Assembly (NCBI GenBank): GCA_029866125.1 | Contig: JARWZZ010000005.1 | Span: forward strand, 1-64,000 | Length of the DNA stretch: 64,000 nucleotides | DNA from: Limnobacter sp. | Lineage (GTDB): Bacteria; Pseudomonadota; Gammaproteobacteria; Burkholderiales; Burkholderiaceae_B | Reading direction: 5' to 3' | Shown here: piece after piece, positions 35,211 to 44,576 of the stretch | Numbering within the stretch: the stretch's first letter is position 1 | Layout: the number at the start of each line of letters is the position of its first letter | Made by a program: the position numbers and the translations under genes | The notes under the pieces: generated by a model | What the model was told of the DNA's origin: nothing | Databases searched by the model: none | What the model saw: the letters and a program-made list of their open reading frames with translations, nothing else

Positions 35211-36047
35211 TTAGAAATTAACAACGTTTGCGTTGATGGTTTGGACCGCTGCAACCTTGGGCTGCGATGCGCGGTTGACCAAAAAATCCACCAAATGATT
35301 GCGCAAGGGGTAGAAATCAGGGTCGTGGTGCATGCTTGCCCGAGTGCGGGTGCGGGGCAATGTGACGGGCACTGTTTCAGCAATACAGGCCCGTGGGCCT
35401 TGGCTCATTAACAGCACACGGTCGGCCAGCAAAATGGCCTCGTCCACATCGTGGGTAATCATGAAAACCGTTTGCCCAGTGGCTTGAACAATTTGCAGCA
35501 GCTCCTCTTGAATGGTGCCGCGCGTTAGGGCGTCCAGTGCGCCAAAAGGCTCGTCCAGCAAAAGCATTTGGGGTTGAATGGCAAACGCACGGGCAATGCC
35601 CACACGCTGCTTCATACCGCCAGACAATTCAAACGGCTTTTTGTGGGCGGCTTTGCTCAAACCCACCATGTCCAAATAGCCCATGGCATGCTCACGCACT
35701 TGTTCTGCAGTTTTGTCGGGCCAGCGGGAACGCACACCAAACTCCACATTTTTCAAGGCACTCATCCAAGGCATCAAGGCATGGCTTTGAAACACCACAC
35801 CCCGGTCCAGCGATGCGCCTTTTACCTCGCGGCCATTCATGATGACGTAGCCTTCGGTGGCCTCTTCAAGCCCTGCAAGAATGTTCAAGATGGTGCTTTT
35901 GCCGCAACCGGAGTGGCCGATGATGGCTACAAACTCACCCTTGTTGATTTCAAAATCCACCCCTTCAAACACATTGGGTATTTGGGGGTTGGTGGGCGCG
36001 TAAGATTTTGCCAAACCTTCCACTTTTAAAAATGCGCTCTGATTCAC
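35211..36047 (-). CDS. Nitrate/cyanate-type ABC transporter ATPase
   Basis: A 278-residue ABC ATPase of the NrtD/CynD/SsuB class. Walker A IGHSGCGKST, signature ELSGGMKQRVGIARAFA, Walker B MLLLDEPFGALDA and H-loop TFMITHDVDEA-like sequence (VFMITHDVDEA) are present. It lies 4 bp after the permease gene and 32 bp before cynS. With the permease and binding protein it forms a complete importer. Confidence 0.86.
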   Translation of the reverse strand: MNQSAFLKVEGLAKSYAPTNPQIPNVFEGVDFEINKGEFVAIIGHSGCGKSTILNILAGLEEATEGYVIMNGREVKGASLDRGVVFQSHALMPWMSALKNVEFGVRSRWPDKTAEQVREHAMGYLDMVGLSKAAHKKPFELSGGMKQRVGIARAFAIQPQMLLLDEPFGALDALTRGTIQEELLQIVQATGQTVFMITHDVDEAILLADRVLLMSQGPRACIAETVPVTLPRTRTRASMHHDPDFYPLRNHLVDFLVNRASQPKVAAVQTINANVVNF

Positions 36048-36051
36048 TGCC

Positions 36052-36948
36052 TTACTCCCTGTAGCTGACCAAACGGGCCAATCGACCTAGGATGGTGTCC
36101 AGCAACATGCCAATCAAACCAATAAACAAAATTGCGCTGATGATGTTGGCTATGCTTAAGTTGTTCCATTCGTTCCACACGAAATAACCAATGCCTGTGC
36201 CGCCAACCAACATTTCAGCCGCCACAATCACCAGCCACGCAATACCCACGGAGATGCGCATGCCCGTCATGATGGTGGGTGCTGCGGCAGGAAGAATCAC
36301 TTGAAACGCCGTGCGCAATGCATTCACTTCCAAGGTTTTGGCTACGTTCAGCCAATCCCGTCGAACGTTGGCCACGCCAAATGCGGTGTTGATCAACATC
36401 GGCCAAATCGAGCAAATAAAAATGACAAAAATGGCGGAGGTGCTGCTGTCCTTGATGGTGTACAAAGCCAAAGGCATCCAAGCCAAAGGTGACACGGGTT
36501 TTAAAATTTGAATGAAAGGGTCCAGCGATTTGTAAATCAACGGGGACATGCCAATCAAAAAACCCAAGGGTATGGCCACCAACGCAGCCAAACCAAAACC
36601 GCTGAGTACACGGAAAATGGAATGCCCCAATTGGATGCCAATGCCCTTGTCGTTGGTGCCTTTGTCGTAGAACGGGTCGGAAATATGGCCCCACAATTTT
36701 GCACCCACATCGGCAGGCGTTGGCAGTGGGGTTTTAGAGCCCGTTGCCGCTGCACCGCCCACCAGCAATGCGTACTCGGGGTCCACATTCACTACGGCTT
36801 TCTCGGGCAAGGTTGCTATCGTCCACACGGTCAGCAGAATGAACAAAAAGCTCAGCGAGAGGGCAAGCGGCGCCCACCGGCTGCGTTTAACAGCCTCACC
36901 CATGGAGCGGATGCTGGATTGACGAATTGGTGTGCTCATTGCCCTCAA
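36052..36948 (-). CDS. Nitrate/cyanate-type ABC transporter permease
   Basis: A 298-residue inner-membrane permease with about six helices and the coupling-helix region NVRRDWLNVAKTLEVN typical of NrtB/SsuC-like subunits. A periplasmic segment of about 60 residues after the first helix (containing LPTPADVGAKLWGHI) is shared with nitrate-type permeases. Its ATG overlaps the stop of the binding-protein gene by 4 bp. Confidence 0.84.
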   Translation of the reverse strand: MRAMSTPIRQSSIRSMGEAVKRSRWAPLALSLSFLFILLTVWTIATLPEKAVVNVDPEYALLVGGAAATGSKTPLPTPADVGAKLWGHISDPFYDKGTNDKGIGIQLGHSIFRVLSGFGLAALVAIPLGFLIGMSPLIYKSLDPFIQILKPVSPLAWMPLALYTIKDSSTSAIFVIFICSIWPMLINTAFGVANVRRDWLNVAKTLEVNALRTAFQVILPAAAPTIMTGMRISVGIAWLVIVAAEMLVGGTGIGYFVWNEWNNLSIANIISAILFIGLIGMLLDTILGRLARLVSYRE

Positions 36949-38306
36949 CCCTTCAAACGCGAAATCGCAAAGCTGTTGACATATTCTTCAGGCTTGGTGG
37001 GGTCAAATTTTTTGCCCATCACGCTGAATGACTTGTCCAAAGTGTTGGGGGTTTCCATGCCCAGCTCTTTCATGATTTTGGCTGCATCTGTGGCCAAGAA
37101 CACTTCTTTCGCAATCTTGTTGTAGTTCACATCCCCCTTGATTTGGCCCCAGCGCTTCATCTGGGTCATGATCCAAATGGCAAAGCTTTGGTAGGGGAAG
37201 GGGTCAAAGTCAATCCGGTTGGGGTCTTTTTTCACACCACCCAAGCCATCGGCATAAGTGCCAGTCAACACCTGCTCCACCACCGTCACAGGTTGGTTGA
37301 GGTAATTGGTGGGGGCAATGGCAGCGGCAATTTCTTTGCGGTTGCTGTCTTTGGATGCATAGGCTGTGGCTTCCAAAATGGACTTCAACAGCGCTTTAAA
37401 GGTGTTTGGGTTTTGCGTCACAAACTCTTTGCTGGCTGCAAAGGCGCAACAGGGGTGGCCATCCCAAATGTCTTTGGACAAGGTGTGGATAAAACCCACG
37501 CCGTCATACACTGCACGTTGGTTGACTGGGTCGGGTGCCAAAAAACCGTCAATGTTGTCGGCCCGCATATTGGCTACCATTTCAGGTGGAGGCACGCTGC
37601 GAATTTGCACATCACGGTCAGGGTCCAAACCTGCTTCAGCCAAGTAGTAGCGCAGCAAGTAGTTGTGCATGGAGTAATCAAACGGCACCGCAAACTTAAA
37701 GCCTTTCCAGTCTTTGGGATTGCGTTTGTCTTTGTGCTTCATGGCCAAAGTGATGGCTTGGCCGTTGATGTTTTCAACCGCTGGCATAGTCCAAGGAATA
37801 GGATTGGAACCCACACCCATGGAAATGGCCAATGGCATTGGAGACAGCATGTGGGCGGCGTCGTATTCCTTGGCGATGGATTTGTCGCGGATGACGGCCC
37901 AACCTGCAGTCTTCACCACCTCCACATCCAGGCCATTTTTGGCATAGAAGCCCAAGGGGTGCGCCATGATGATGGGGGTTGCGCAGGTGATTGGAATAAA
38001 GCCTACTTTGAGTTTTGTTTTTTCCAGCGGACCAGTGGACTGTGCAAAAACCTCTTTGGCCATACCCATCGGGAATAGGCTGGCCACTGCCGCCATGGCG
38101 GTGCCCGAACCCACTGCACGCAAAAAATTACGGCGCAAGTTGTCGTCTGGAAAAAGGGCGTGCATCACCGCGTTTTCCACAGCGCGTTGTTCCATTTGCT
38201 CGCGGGAAATTTCTCGGACATGTTCTTCCTGATCGCGATGACGACCACAACTGCAACTCATGCCCAAACGGCTGCCGGCACTGAACGGGTTCTTGAAAAA
38301 TGACAT
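36945..38306 (-). CDS. NrtA/CynA-like binding protein with Tat signal
   Basis: A 453-residue substrate-binding protein of the nitrate/cyanate/bicarbonate (NrtA/CmpA) type. A twin-arginine motif RRNFLR (58-63) is followed by a hydrophobic stretch, so export is by Tat, unusually after a 57-residue N-terminal region with a CSCGRHR motif. That region is, to my memory, conserved in this betaproteobacterial subgroup and could bind metal before export. The mature domain holds VGFIPITCATPIIMAHPLGF and SVPPPEMVANMRADNIDGF. With cynS in the same operon, cyanate is the best ligand guess. Confidence 0.82.
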   Translation of the reverse strand: MSFFKNPFSAGSRLGMSCSCGRHRDQEEHVREISREQMEQRAVENAVMHALFPDDNLRRNFLRAVGSGTAMAAVASLFPMGMAKEVFAQSTGPLEKTKLKVGFIPITCATPIIMAHPLGFYAKNGLDVEVVKTAGWAVIRDKSIAKEYDAAHMLSPMPLAISMGVGSNPIPWTMPAVENINGQAITLAMKHKDKRNPKDWKGFKFAVPFDYSMHNYLLRYYLAEAGLDPDRDVQIRSVPPPEMVANMRADNIDGFLAPDPVNQRAVYDGVGFIHTLSKDIWDGHPCCAFAASKEFVTQNPNTFKALLKSILEATAYASKDSNRKEIAAAIAPTNYLNQPVTVVEQVLTGTYADGLGGVKKDPNRIDFDPFPYQSFAIWIMTQMKRWGQIKGDVNYNKIAKEVFLATDAAKIMKELGMETPNTLDKSFSVMGKKFDPTKPEEYVNSFAISRLKG

Positions 38307-38309
38307 GTC

Positions 38310-38972
38310 TTAGACTCCCTGAAAAAAATCAATATCGTGTTGGTACTGTTCCCACGCCTTGCTGTATTCCATGACGCGAGCCACTTCAGAAACAAACTCG
38401 GCGTCATAGCCTGCACGGCGCAACAGGTGGAAACCCAATTCCATGCCGCTGGCAATTCCGCCACCCGTCACAATTCGGCCTGCATCCACCACGCGCGCGC
38501 GGCTGACTTGACACTTGGGCGCAATCTCGGCCAAGCGGTCAATCGGCGTTTTGCCCATGTGGCTGGCTTCCAAGCGGTCGGGCTCTTTGCGGTTGGTGGC
38601 GGACAAACCATCCAACAAACCCATGCGGGCATAAATCCACGAGCCGGTGCACACGCTGGTCAGCAAACATTTCTCAGGCAGTTCGCGGATGTAGCGATGC
38701 AAATTGCCGTTGTTCATTTCTTGCCGCGTGCCAAAGCCGCCCGGTATCAGGAACGCATCCATGTCGGGCTGATCAGCAAAAGCGTAATTGGGTAGTACGG
38801 TGAACCCGGCCTGTGTTTGTACGGGGCGCATGGACTCGGCAATCAGAAACACATCCAGCTCGGGGTCGAAGCGGCGGGCCACAGACAACACGCCGTACGG
38901 CGCGGCGTAATCCACAACCTCGGCGTCTTTGAACACATAAACGCCTAAGCGGAAACCTTGAATGCGTGGCAT
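38310..38972 (-). CDS. DJ-1/PfpI family protein (isonitrile hydratase-like)
   Basis: A 220-residue glutamine-amidotransferase-like fold protein. The nucleophile elbow SVCTGSW carries the conserved Cys, preceded by DAFLIPGGFGTR and followed by VTGGGIASGMELG, a layout shared with isonitrile hydratase and the N-terminal domain of AraC-like regulators. It is 3 bp upstream of the cyanate-type binding protein gene and so heads the same operon. Possible substrates are isonitriles or other nitrogen-carbon compounds; this is inferred. Confidence 0.75.
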   Translation of the reverse strand: MPRIQGFRLGVYVFKDAEVVDYAAPYGVLSVARRFDPELDVFLIAESMRPVQTQAGFTVLPNYAFADQPDMDAFLIPGGFGTRQEMNNGNLHRYIRELPEKCLLTSVCTGSWIYARMGLLDGLSATNRKEPDRLEASHMGKTPIDRLAEIAPKCQVSRARVVDAGRIVTGGGIASGMELGFHLLRRAGYDAEFVSEVARVMEYSKAWEQYQHDIDFFQGV

Positions 38973-39068
38973 GCCCCACTCCTTGCTTTTGAAAACTTGG
39001 AGTTCAGTGTCCCCGAAGCAAACATGTAGGGGTATCGCGGGAATCTTGATTCGTTTGTAGTGTTGGCA

Positions 39069-39698
39069 CTACTTCAGTTGCTGAGCACGGGCGTAGTCCA
39101 CCAAATCCACCAAATTTTTGAACTCCAGTTTTTCAAAAATCCGCGCACGGTAGGTGGACACTGTATTGCCTGACAAGCACAACTGGGACGCAATGTCCTG
39201 CACGGTCACACCACTGGCCAATAGCCGAAGCACCTGCAGCTCGCGGTTGGAAAGTCGCTCATGCGGTGGCCTGTCTGAAGGGCTACGAATGTCATGCGCC
39301 AGCAGGTTGGCCGTGGTGGGGGTCAGAAAAACCTGACCCGACTTTGCAGACTGCAAGGCTTTGTCCAATTCCTCTGGTGAGCACCCTTTGTTGAGGTAAG
39401 CATGCGCACCCGAGCGGATTGCCCGCACCGCAAATTGCGATTCGGGGTACACCGACAACATCACCACACCCAAAGTGGGAAACTCAGACCGAATGGTTTT
39501 GAGGACATCAAAACCATCCCGCTCACCCAGGGCCACATCCAGCAGCACCGCATCAAAAGGCGCGCTTCGAAGTTTTTGAAATGCACGGGGTGCGTCCTCG
39601 GCCTGATCTACGGAGTAAGGCGTATCCAACTCCTCCAGCATGCGCATCAAACCTTTGCGGATCATCAAATGATCATCGATTACCAATACAGTGATCAT
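39069..39698 (-). CDS. NarL/FixJ-type response regulator
   Basis: A 209-residue two-component response regulator. The receiver domain has the acidic pair Asp8/Asp9 and phospho-acceptor Asp54 (VLLDVALG). The C-terminal LuxR helix-turn-helix is LSNRELQVLRLLASG with LCLSGNTVSTYRARI. Its ATG overlaps the kinase gene stop by 4 bp, so they form a pair. It is 96 bp upstream of the cyanate operon and codirectional, so it probably regulates it. Confidence 0.88.
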   Translation of the reverse strand: MITVLVIDDHLMIRKGLMRMLEELDTPYSVDQAEDAPRAFQKLRSAPFDAVLLDVALGERDGFDVLKTIRSEFPTLGVVMLSVYPESQFAVRAIRSGAHAYLNKGCSPEELDKALQSAKSGQVFLTPTTANLLAHDIRSPSDRPPHERLSNRELQVLRLLASGVTVQDIASQLCLSGNTVSTYRARIFEKLEFKNLVDLVDYARAQQLK

Positions 39699-40876
39699 GC
39701 AGACAGCGCCTCCGGCAATTCGATTTCAATGTGGACGCCATGGCCAGGCTCGCTCACCAAAGTGCAACGCCCGCCCATGTCCCACACGCGCTCCTCGATG
39801 CCCAACAATCCAAAACCGGATTGGGTGCCTGCCCACGGAATGGTGCGTCCCTCACCTGCGGGCAAGCCCACCCCATCATCGCGAATGCTGAGATGAATGG
39901 ACGTGCCCTTTTTCCAAGCACTCACCGACACCGAGGTGGCGTGCGCATGCTTTAAGGTGTTGTTCAATGCCTCTTGAAGTATTCGATAGAAAGCAGTTTC
40001 CACCTGCCGACTCAAACGAACGCGCTCCAACTCGGGGGCAATTGATATCTGCACTTTCAAGCCACTGCGCTGCCCCACTTCACGCAACAAATGCTCGGCA
40101 GCGGCCCACAGTCCCAAGTGGTCCAATACACCGGGGCGCAGGTCAGACAAAATACGCCTTAAACTTTCCATCGCATCATTGCTTAATACCAGCATGTCTT
40201 GCAGCCGCTGGTTCAGCGTAGGCTCGGCTTTGTAACGGTGCAGCAGTGCATTCAACTCCAAACTGAAGGCGGTCAACATGCTACCCAGCTCGTCATGCAT
40301 TTCGCGTGCAATGCGTATGCGTTCCTCCTCCCTCACCGTGTTCAGGTGTGAGGACAACCTGCGCATGCGGTCGTGTGCCTTTTGCAATTCGGAAGTGCGC
40401 TCCACCACACGCCGCTCCAATTCAACCTGTGCAGCCAGGCGTAGGCGTTGAGCCTCAACCCGCTCGGTGATGTCGTTGAATGTAACCACTGCGCCGATTG
40501 CTTGATTGTTTTCCAAAATGGGATAGCTGGCATACTCCGCCGGGAAGGATGTGCCATCGCGCCGCCACAACACCTCGTTGTCAATTCGGCAACCTTCAGC
40601 TTGCTGAAAGGCTTTGAATATGCGGCACTCACAAATGGGCATCAAATCCCGATTGGCATAAGAGTGGTGCATCAAGTAATGCATATTGCGGCCCAGCACT
40701 TCATCGGGCGTGTAACCCAACATGGCAGCACCAGCGCGATTCATAAAAATGCAGCGACCACTCAGGTCGATTCCATAAATGCCTTCGCCTGTGGAATCCA
40801 ACAAAAGTTCGAGCTGCTTTCGCCAGGCCGCGTGATGAGAAAGTCCAGAAAGATGTTTGAACACTTGATGCACCAA
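39695..40876 (-). CDS. Cytoplasmic PAS-domain sensor histidine kinase
   Basis: A 393-residue kinase without membrane helices. A PAS domain spans about 18-140 and includes a Cys pair ICEC (81-84) followed by another Cys at 96, which may suit a redox or metal cue. A coiled coil (145-180) leads to HisKA_3 with His194 in REMHDELGSM, and an HATPase domain with ARDDGVGLP-like (IRDDGVGLP) and GFGLLGIEERV motifs. The start is a TTG at 40876 or GTG at 40873. It is coupled to the downstream response regulator and probably senses a cytoplasmic signal controlling cyanate use. Confidence 0.84.
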   Translation of the reverse strand: MVHQVFKHLSGLSHHAAWRKQLELLLDSTGEGIYGIDLSGRCIFMNRAGAAMLGYTPDEVLGRNMHYLMHHSYANRDLMPICECRIFKAFQQAEGCRIDNEVLWRRDGTSFPAEYASYPILENNQAIGAVVTFNDITERVEAQRLRLAAQVELERRVVERTSELQKAHDRMRRLSSHLNTVREEERIRIAREMHDELGSMLTAFSLELNALLHRYKAEPTLNQRLQDMLVLSNDAMESLRRILSDLRPGVLDHLGLWAAAEHLLREVGQRSGLKVQISIAPELERVRLSRQVETAFYRILQEALNNTLKHAHATSVSVSAWKKGTSIHLSIRDDGVGLPAGEGRTIPWAGTQSGFGLLGIEERVWDMGGRCTLVSEPGHGVHIEIELPEALSA

Positions 40877-41117
40877 AAAGAGAAACTACCCGATTGATGC
40901 AGCAATATCAGTGCCACTGAATTTATAAATAAATTGCACAGTTGTGGAGCTTGATGTGAACGACCGCCCCTCCAATTGGGTGAGCAAATCACTGATTTAT
41001 TTGCAAGAAATACACAAAACAAAACTATTTGTTGTTATCTCTTGATAAAACCCTTTTCAGTCACAAGAATTTAAGGTAATTATGTTGTGTCGTTCAAAAT
41101 AAGGAAGGCAAACAGAC

Positions 41118-41900
41118 ATGGCCAACACAAGCGAAAAGATCGAGACTAAAGCCGCAGCCAAAAAAGCCAGCGCCACCACAAAACCCTCAACCAAAGCTGC
41201 AGCAAAACCCGCTGCAAAAACAACTGCCGCAGTTGCTAAAAAACCAGCCAAGGCAGCAGCTCCAAAAGCTGCAGCAAAACCCGCAGCAGCAAAAAAGCCA
41301 GCCGCAGCCAAACCTGCAGCAGCAAAAAAGCCAGCCGCAGCCAAACCCGCAGCAGCGAAAAAACCAGCAGCAGCCAAACCCGCAGCAGCGAAAAAACCAG
41401 CAGCTGCAAAACCAGCAGCACCCAAAGCAGCCGCTGCAAAACCAGCAGCGAAAAAGCCCGCAGCCAAAAAAGCAGCCAAGCCCGTTTCACGCGCAGATGC
41501 TGCACGTGCAAGCGTGATGAACGCAGCCCACAAGGCTCAGGAAGCCATTTCAGGTGCAACGCACTCTGCTGAAGAGAAAGTCACTGCTGCAGTACACGGC
41601 GCAATGGACGCAGCCAACGAAGCCAAAGCTTCTGTGGCCAAGAAAGTAACCGCTGCCAAGAAAGACGCAGAAAAAGCCCGCAAAACAGTGACCAAGAAAG
41701 TGGAACAAACCACTGCCGAGATCAAGAAGCGAGCCCAAGCTGCAAAGAAAGAAGCTGAGAAATCAGTGAAAGAAAACAAGAAAATGCTGAACGATGTTCA
41801 GAAGCAAGTTCGGGATTTGGAAAAACAGGTTAAGAATCTCCTGAAAACAGGAATTGCTGACATTGTTGCCAAGTTCAAAAAACAAGTGGGTTTGAAGTAA
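41118..41900 (+). CDS. Histone H1-like Lys/Ala/Pro-rich protein with coiled-coil tail
   Basis: A 260-residue basic protein. Residues 1-130 are almost entirely Ala, Lys and Pro, in AAAKKPAAAKP repeats like the tail of histone H1 and of bacterial AlgP/H1-like proteins. Residues 130-260 are helical and charged, with heptad-like VTKKVEQTTAEIKKRAQAA and VRDLEKQVKNLL, resembling phasin or apolipoprotein-type coiled coils. DNA binding is likely for the first half; binding to polyhydroxyalkanoate granules is an alternative for the second. AAGGAAGG lies upstream of the ATG, and a terminator follows. Confidence 0.75.
   Translation: MANTSEKIETKAAAKKASATTKPSTKAAAKPAAKTTAAVAKKPAKAAAPKAAAKPAAAKKPAAAKPAAAKKPAAAKPAAAKKPAAAKPAAAKKPAAAKPAAPKAAAAKPAAKKPAAKKAAKPVSRADAARASVMNAAHKAQEAISGATHSAEEKVTAAVHGAMDAANEAKASVAKKVTAAKKDAEKARKTVTKKVEQTTAEIKKRAQAAKKEAEKSVKENKKMLNDVQKQVRDLEKQVKNLLKTGIADIVAKFKKQVGLK
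41283..41414 (+). repeat. Four 33-bp coding repeats in the H1-like gene
   Basis: Four units of 33 bp encode 11-residue repeats AAAKKPAAAKP. The first three are nearly identical and the fourth is diverged at its end. Unit number is likely to vary between strains. Confidence 0.85.
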
Positions 41901-41978
41901 TTCCAAAGCCACTGAAAGTTTTATAAAAAAAATAGGTCAGCTTGGTATTGATACCGACGACTGACCCTGATGAATTAG

Positions 41979-42008
41979 AACCCCACCAACTTGGTTGATG
42001 GGGTTTTT
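41979..42008 (+). terminator. Rho-independent terminator after the H1-like gene
   Basis: AACCCCA (41979-41985) pairs with TGGGGTT (41999-42005), extended inward by CAA/TTG past one mismatch, with a 5-nt loop and then TTTTT. It ends the rightward H1-like gene. Confidence 0.75.
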
Positions 42009-42030
42009 ATTTTGTAAGCTCAGTCACCGA

Positions 42031-42075
42031 GGTTTAAATCACCCCGGATTAAACTACCCCGGTTTAAACTACTCC
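42031..42075. repeat. Three 15-bp tandem repeats carrying the gdhA stop codon
   Basis: Units at 42031-42045, 42046-42060 and 42061-42075 are near-identical (GGTTTAAACTACCCC type). The last contains the final codons and TAA of gdhA. On the gdhA strand the repeat gives three in-frame TAA codons 15 bp apart, each preceded by a Gly-Val-Val or Gly-Val-Ile codon series. Confidence 0.9.
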
Positions 42076-43416
42076 ATAAGCCAGCATCGCTTCGCCCACT
42101 TTCACAAAGCCAGCAATATTGGCCCCTTTCAAGTAGTCCACATTGCCGTCTTCCTCTTTGCCGTACTGCACGCACTTGCTGTGGATGTCCGACATGATGT
42201 TTCTCAAACGCGTATTCAGCTCATCACGGCTCCATGAAATACGCATACTGTTTTGCGTCATTTCTAAACCCGACACGGCCACGCCACCTGCATTGGCAGC
42301 CTTGGATGGGGCATACAACAAACCGCCCTTCTGAAAGGTTGTAATTGCATCTTGGTTTGAAGGCATGTTCGCACCTTCAGAAACACCCATGCAACCATTG
42401 CGCACCAAGTGTGCAGCATCCTCGCCATTGATCTCGTTTTGAGTGGCGCACGGAAAAGCCAAGTCACAGGGAATGTGCCAAGGCGTTTTGCCTTCATAGA
42501 ATTCTGCATTCGGATACTTGGTCAGGTACTCGCTGATCCGTGCACGCTGCACTTCTTTCAAGTGTTTCACATGCGCCAACTTTTCGGCTGTGATTCCCTC
42601 TTTGTCATACACAGTGCCTGAAGAGTCCGACATAGCCACCACCGTGCCACCCAACTCATTGATTTTCTCCACCGCATACTGCGCCACGTTGCCTGACCCA
42701 CTGACCAAACAACGCTTGCCTACGAAAGTTTGCCCTTTGGTGGCCAACATGTCCTGCATGAAATACACCACGCCATAGCCAGTGGCTTCTGTGCGAATTT
42801 CACTGCCGCCATACGAAATGCCTTTGCCAGTCAACACGCCTGTAAACTCATTTCGAATGCGTTTGTACTGCCCAAACATATAAGAAATTTCACGTCCACC
42901 CACGCCGATATCGCCTGCTGGAACATCGGTGAATGGCCCAATGTGGCGTGACAACTCAGTCATAAACGCTTGGCAAAATCGCATAATCTCGCGGTCACTT
43001 TTGCCTTTGGGGTTGAAATCTGAACCGCCCTTGCCACCGCCCATCGGCAAACCAGTCAAGCTGTTTTTCAAGGTTTGCTCAAACGCCAAAAATTTCAAAA
43101 TACCTTGGGTCACGCTGTGGTGGAATCGAATACCACCTTTGTACGGGCCAATCGCATTGTTGTGCTGCACACGGTAACCACGCTGAGTGCGCACATGGCC
43201 TTGGTCATCCTCCCAACACACCCGGAAGCTCACAATGCGGTCAGGCTCGGTCAGGCGCTGAAAAATCTGGTTTTGCTCGTACTTCGGATGCTTCATGGTG
43301 AAGGGAATGATGTGCTGCGCTACTTCGTACACTGCTTGATGGAACTCAGGCTCGCCGGGGTTGCGGCGGATGAGGCCTTGCATAAATTCGTCGAGTACAG
43401 CGTTCTGTTCAGACAT
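42064..43416 (-). CDS. gdhA: NADP-dependent glutamate dehydrogenase
   Basis: A 450-residue hexameric-type glutamate dehydrogenase, which aminates 2-oxoglutarate with ammonium and NADPH. Recognisable blocks are YKGGIRFHHSV, the catalytic-lysine region LPMGGGKGGSDF, and VPAGDIGVGGREI; the coenzyme loop is SGSGNVAQYA. Length matches the E. coli enzyme. NADP preference is inferred from family similarity. Its C-terminal codons lie within the 15-bp tandem repeat. In context it can assimilate ammonium released by cyanase. Confidence 0.93.
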   Translation of the reverse strand: MSEQNAVLDEFMQGLIRRNPGEPEFHQAVYEVAQHIIPFTMKHPKYEQNQIFQRLTEPDRIVSFRVCWEDDQGHVRTQRGYRVQHNNAIGPYKGGIRFHHSVTQGILKFLAFEQTLKNSLTGLPMGGGKGGSDFNPKGKSDREIMRFCQAFMTELSRHIGPFTDVPAGDIGVGGREISYMFGQYKRIRNEFTGVLTGKGISYGGSEIRTEATGYGVVYFMQDMLATKGQTFVGKRCLVSGSGNVAQYAVEKINELGGTVVAMSDSSGTVYDKEGITAEKLAHVKHLKEVQRARISEYLTKYPNAEFYEGKTPWHIPCDLAFPCATQNEINGEDAAHLVRNGCMGVSEGANMPSNQDAITTFQKGGLLYAPSKAANAGGVAVSGLEMTQNSMRISWSRDELNTRLRNIMSDIHSKCVQYGKEEDGNVDYLKGANIAGFVKVGEAMLAYGVV

Positions 43417-43705
43417 GGCAATTCTCCAATAAAAACCAATAGGGGTTTGACAGACAAATACACAGCGTTAAGAGCTCACGCCAACCAAAAAGCATCAAAT
43501 GATTGAGTGACAAATCAGTTTACATTGAGCGCAGAAAAATCGGTGTATAACTTGATAGATGTCCCCATTTCATGGGCACAAGTCGTGGGATACGATGTGG
43601 ACAAGTCTCTAAGACTATTGATTGAAAGGCAAAAAAAAGCCCTGCCTATAAATTAATCAAAACGGGGAGTTCGCATTTAAAAGCTGCGACTAGAGCTAAC
43701 CCGAA

Positions 43706-44395
43706 TCAATGTGATGCGTAATAATTTTGACGGCGAGCCTGCCGGTAAAAAGCAGCAGCTTCCATTCGGTTTTTAACCTGCAGGCGGTCCAAAATGTCTT
43801 TCACATGGCCCTTCACCGTTTCAGCGCTGATGTGCATGGTGTCTGCAATCTCTTTGTTGGACATGCCCGAACAAATGTACTCCAGCACCTCCACCTGCTT
43901 CACCGTCAGCGGCTTCCTGTCACCCCCCACACCAATGGTGGAATGCGCCACATGCCGGGGTTGAGACTGCAAAGGCGACACGGTGGGCATGGGGGTATGA
44001 AACCCACCCGAAATTAGGCCTTCCCGCAAAATTTCAGTCAAACGGTAGAAGGGAGTCAATTTGGAAAACACCACAAATCGGTCCAGCTTGTTCACAGACA
44101 ACTCGCGCATCACATCCACGCTGTTGTCGGTAATCAGGACAGGAACTCTGGGGAAGAAATCCTCAAACAATCGGACGAAGGAGCCAGGCGGCACGTCCGA
44201 CAAACAGTAATCGGTCACAATCAATGCAGGTGGGGCATCGGGATTCAATTCGCGAACCGCATCCGACAATTTGGAGAATTGCCTGATCTGCGCATAGGGC
44301 GCCAAATCCTTCAACATTTCCACCAAACCGAAACTAATAATGGGGTGGTCATCAATTACGTAAACCGGATTTTTCACATTCTGTTTGCTGTTCAT
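43706..44395 (-). CDS. Orphan LuxR-type response regulator
   Basis: A 229-residue regulator. The receiver domain has Asp15/Asp16 and Asp62 (IVTDYCLSD), and the C-terminal LuxR motif is LTVKQVEVLEYICSGMSNKEI. No kinase gene is adjacent. The ATG at 44395 is preferred because the receiver fold begins there and AGGA lies about seven bases upstream; the frame is open to 44509. Its target cannot be told from position. Confidence 0.78.
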   Translation of the reverse strand: MNSKQNVKNPVYVIDDHPIISFGLVEMLKDLAPYAQIRQFSKLSDAVRELNPDAPPALIVTDYCLSDVPPGSFVRLFEDFFPRVPVLITDNSVDVMRELSVNKLDRFVVFSKLTPFYRLTEILREGLISGGFHTPMPTVSPLQSQPRHVAHSTIGVGGDRKPLTVKQVEVLEYICSGMSNKEIADTMHISAETVKGHVKDILDRLQVKNRMEAAAFYRQARRQNYYASH

Positions 44396-44576
44396 AGAAT
44401 CCTGGGTTTGCCTTTGCACACGGATTGCACACTCAATGAGCAAATTGTACGGACTTAACCCTACCTCGAAATGGTGAAAAAGAGGCTCAAAAGGGGGGTA
44501 CCTTTGCATTTAGATTCAACAAAGGTTTCAATGTCAGGCATCAGACACAACCGAAAACATTAAAAATAGAAATCGC

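Noticed and set aside
41057..41533. Leftward Ala-rich open frame opposite the H1-like gene
   Set aside because: It is the complement of the Ala/Lys/Pro repeats and lacks a ribosome site.
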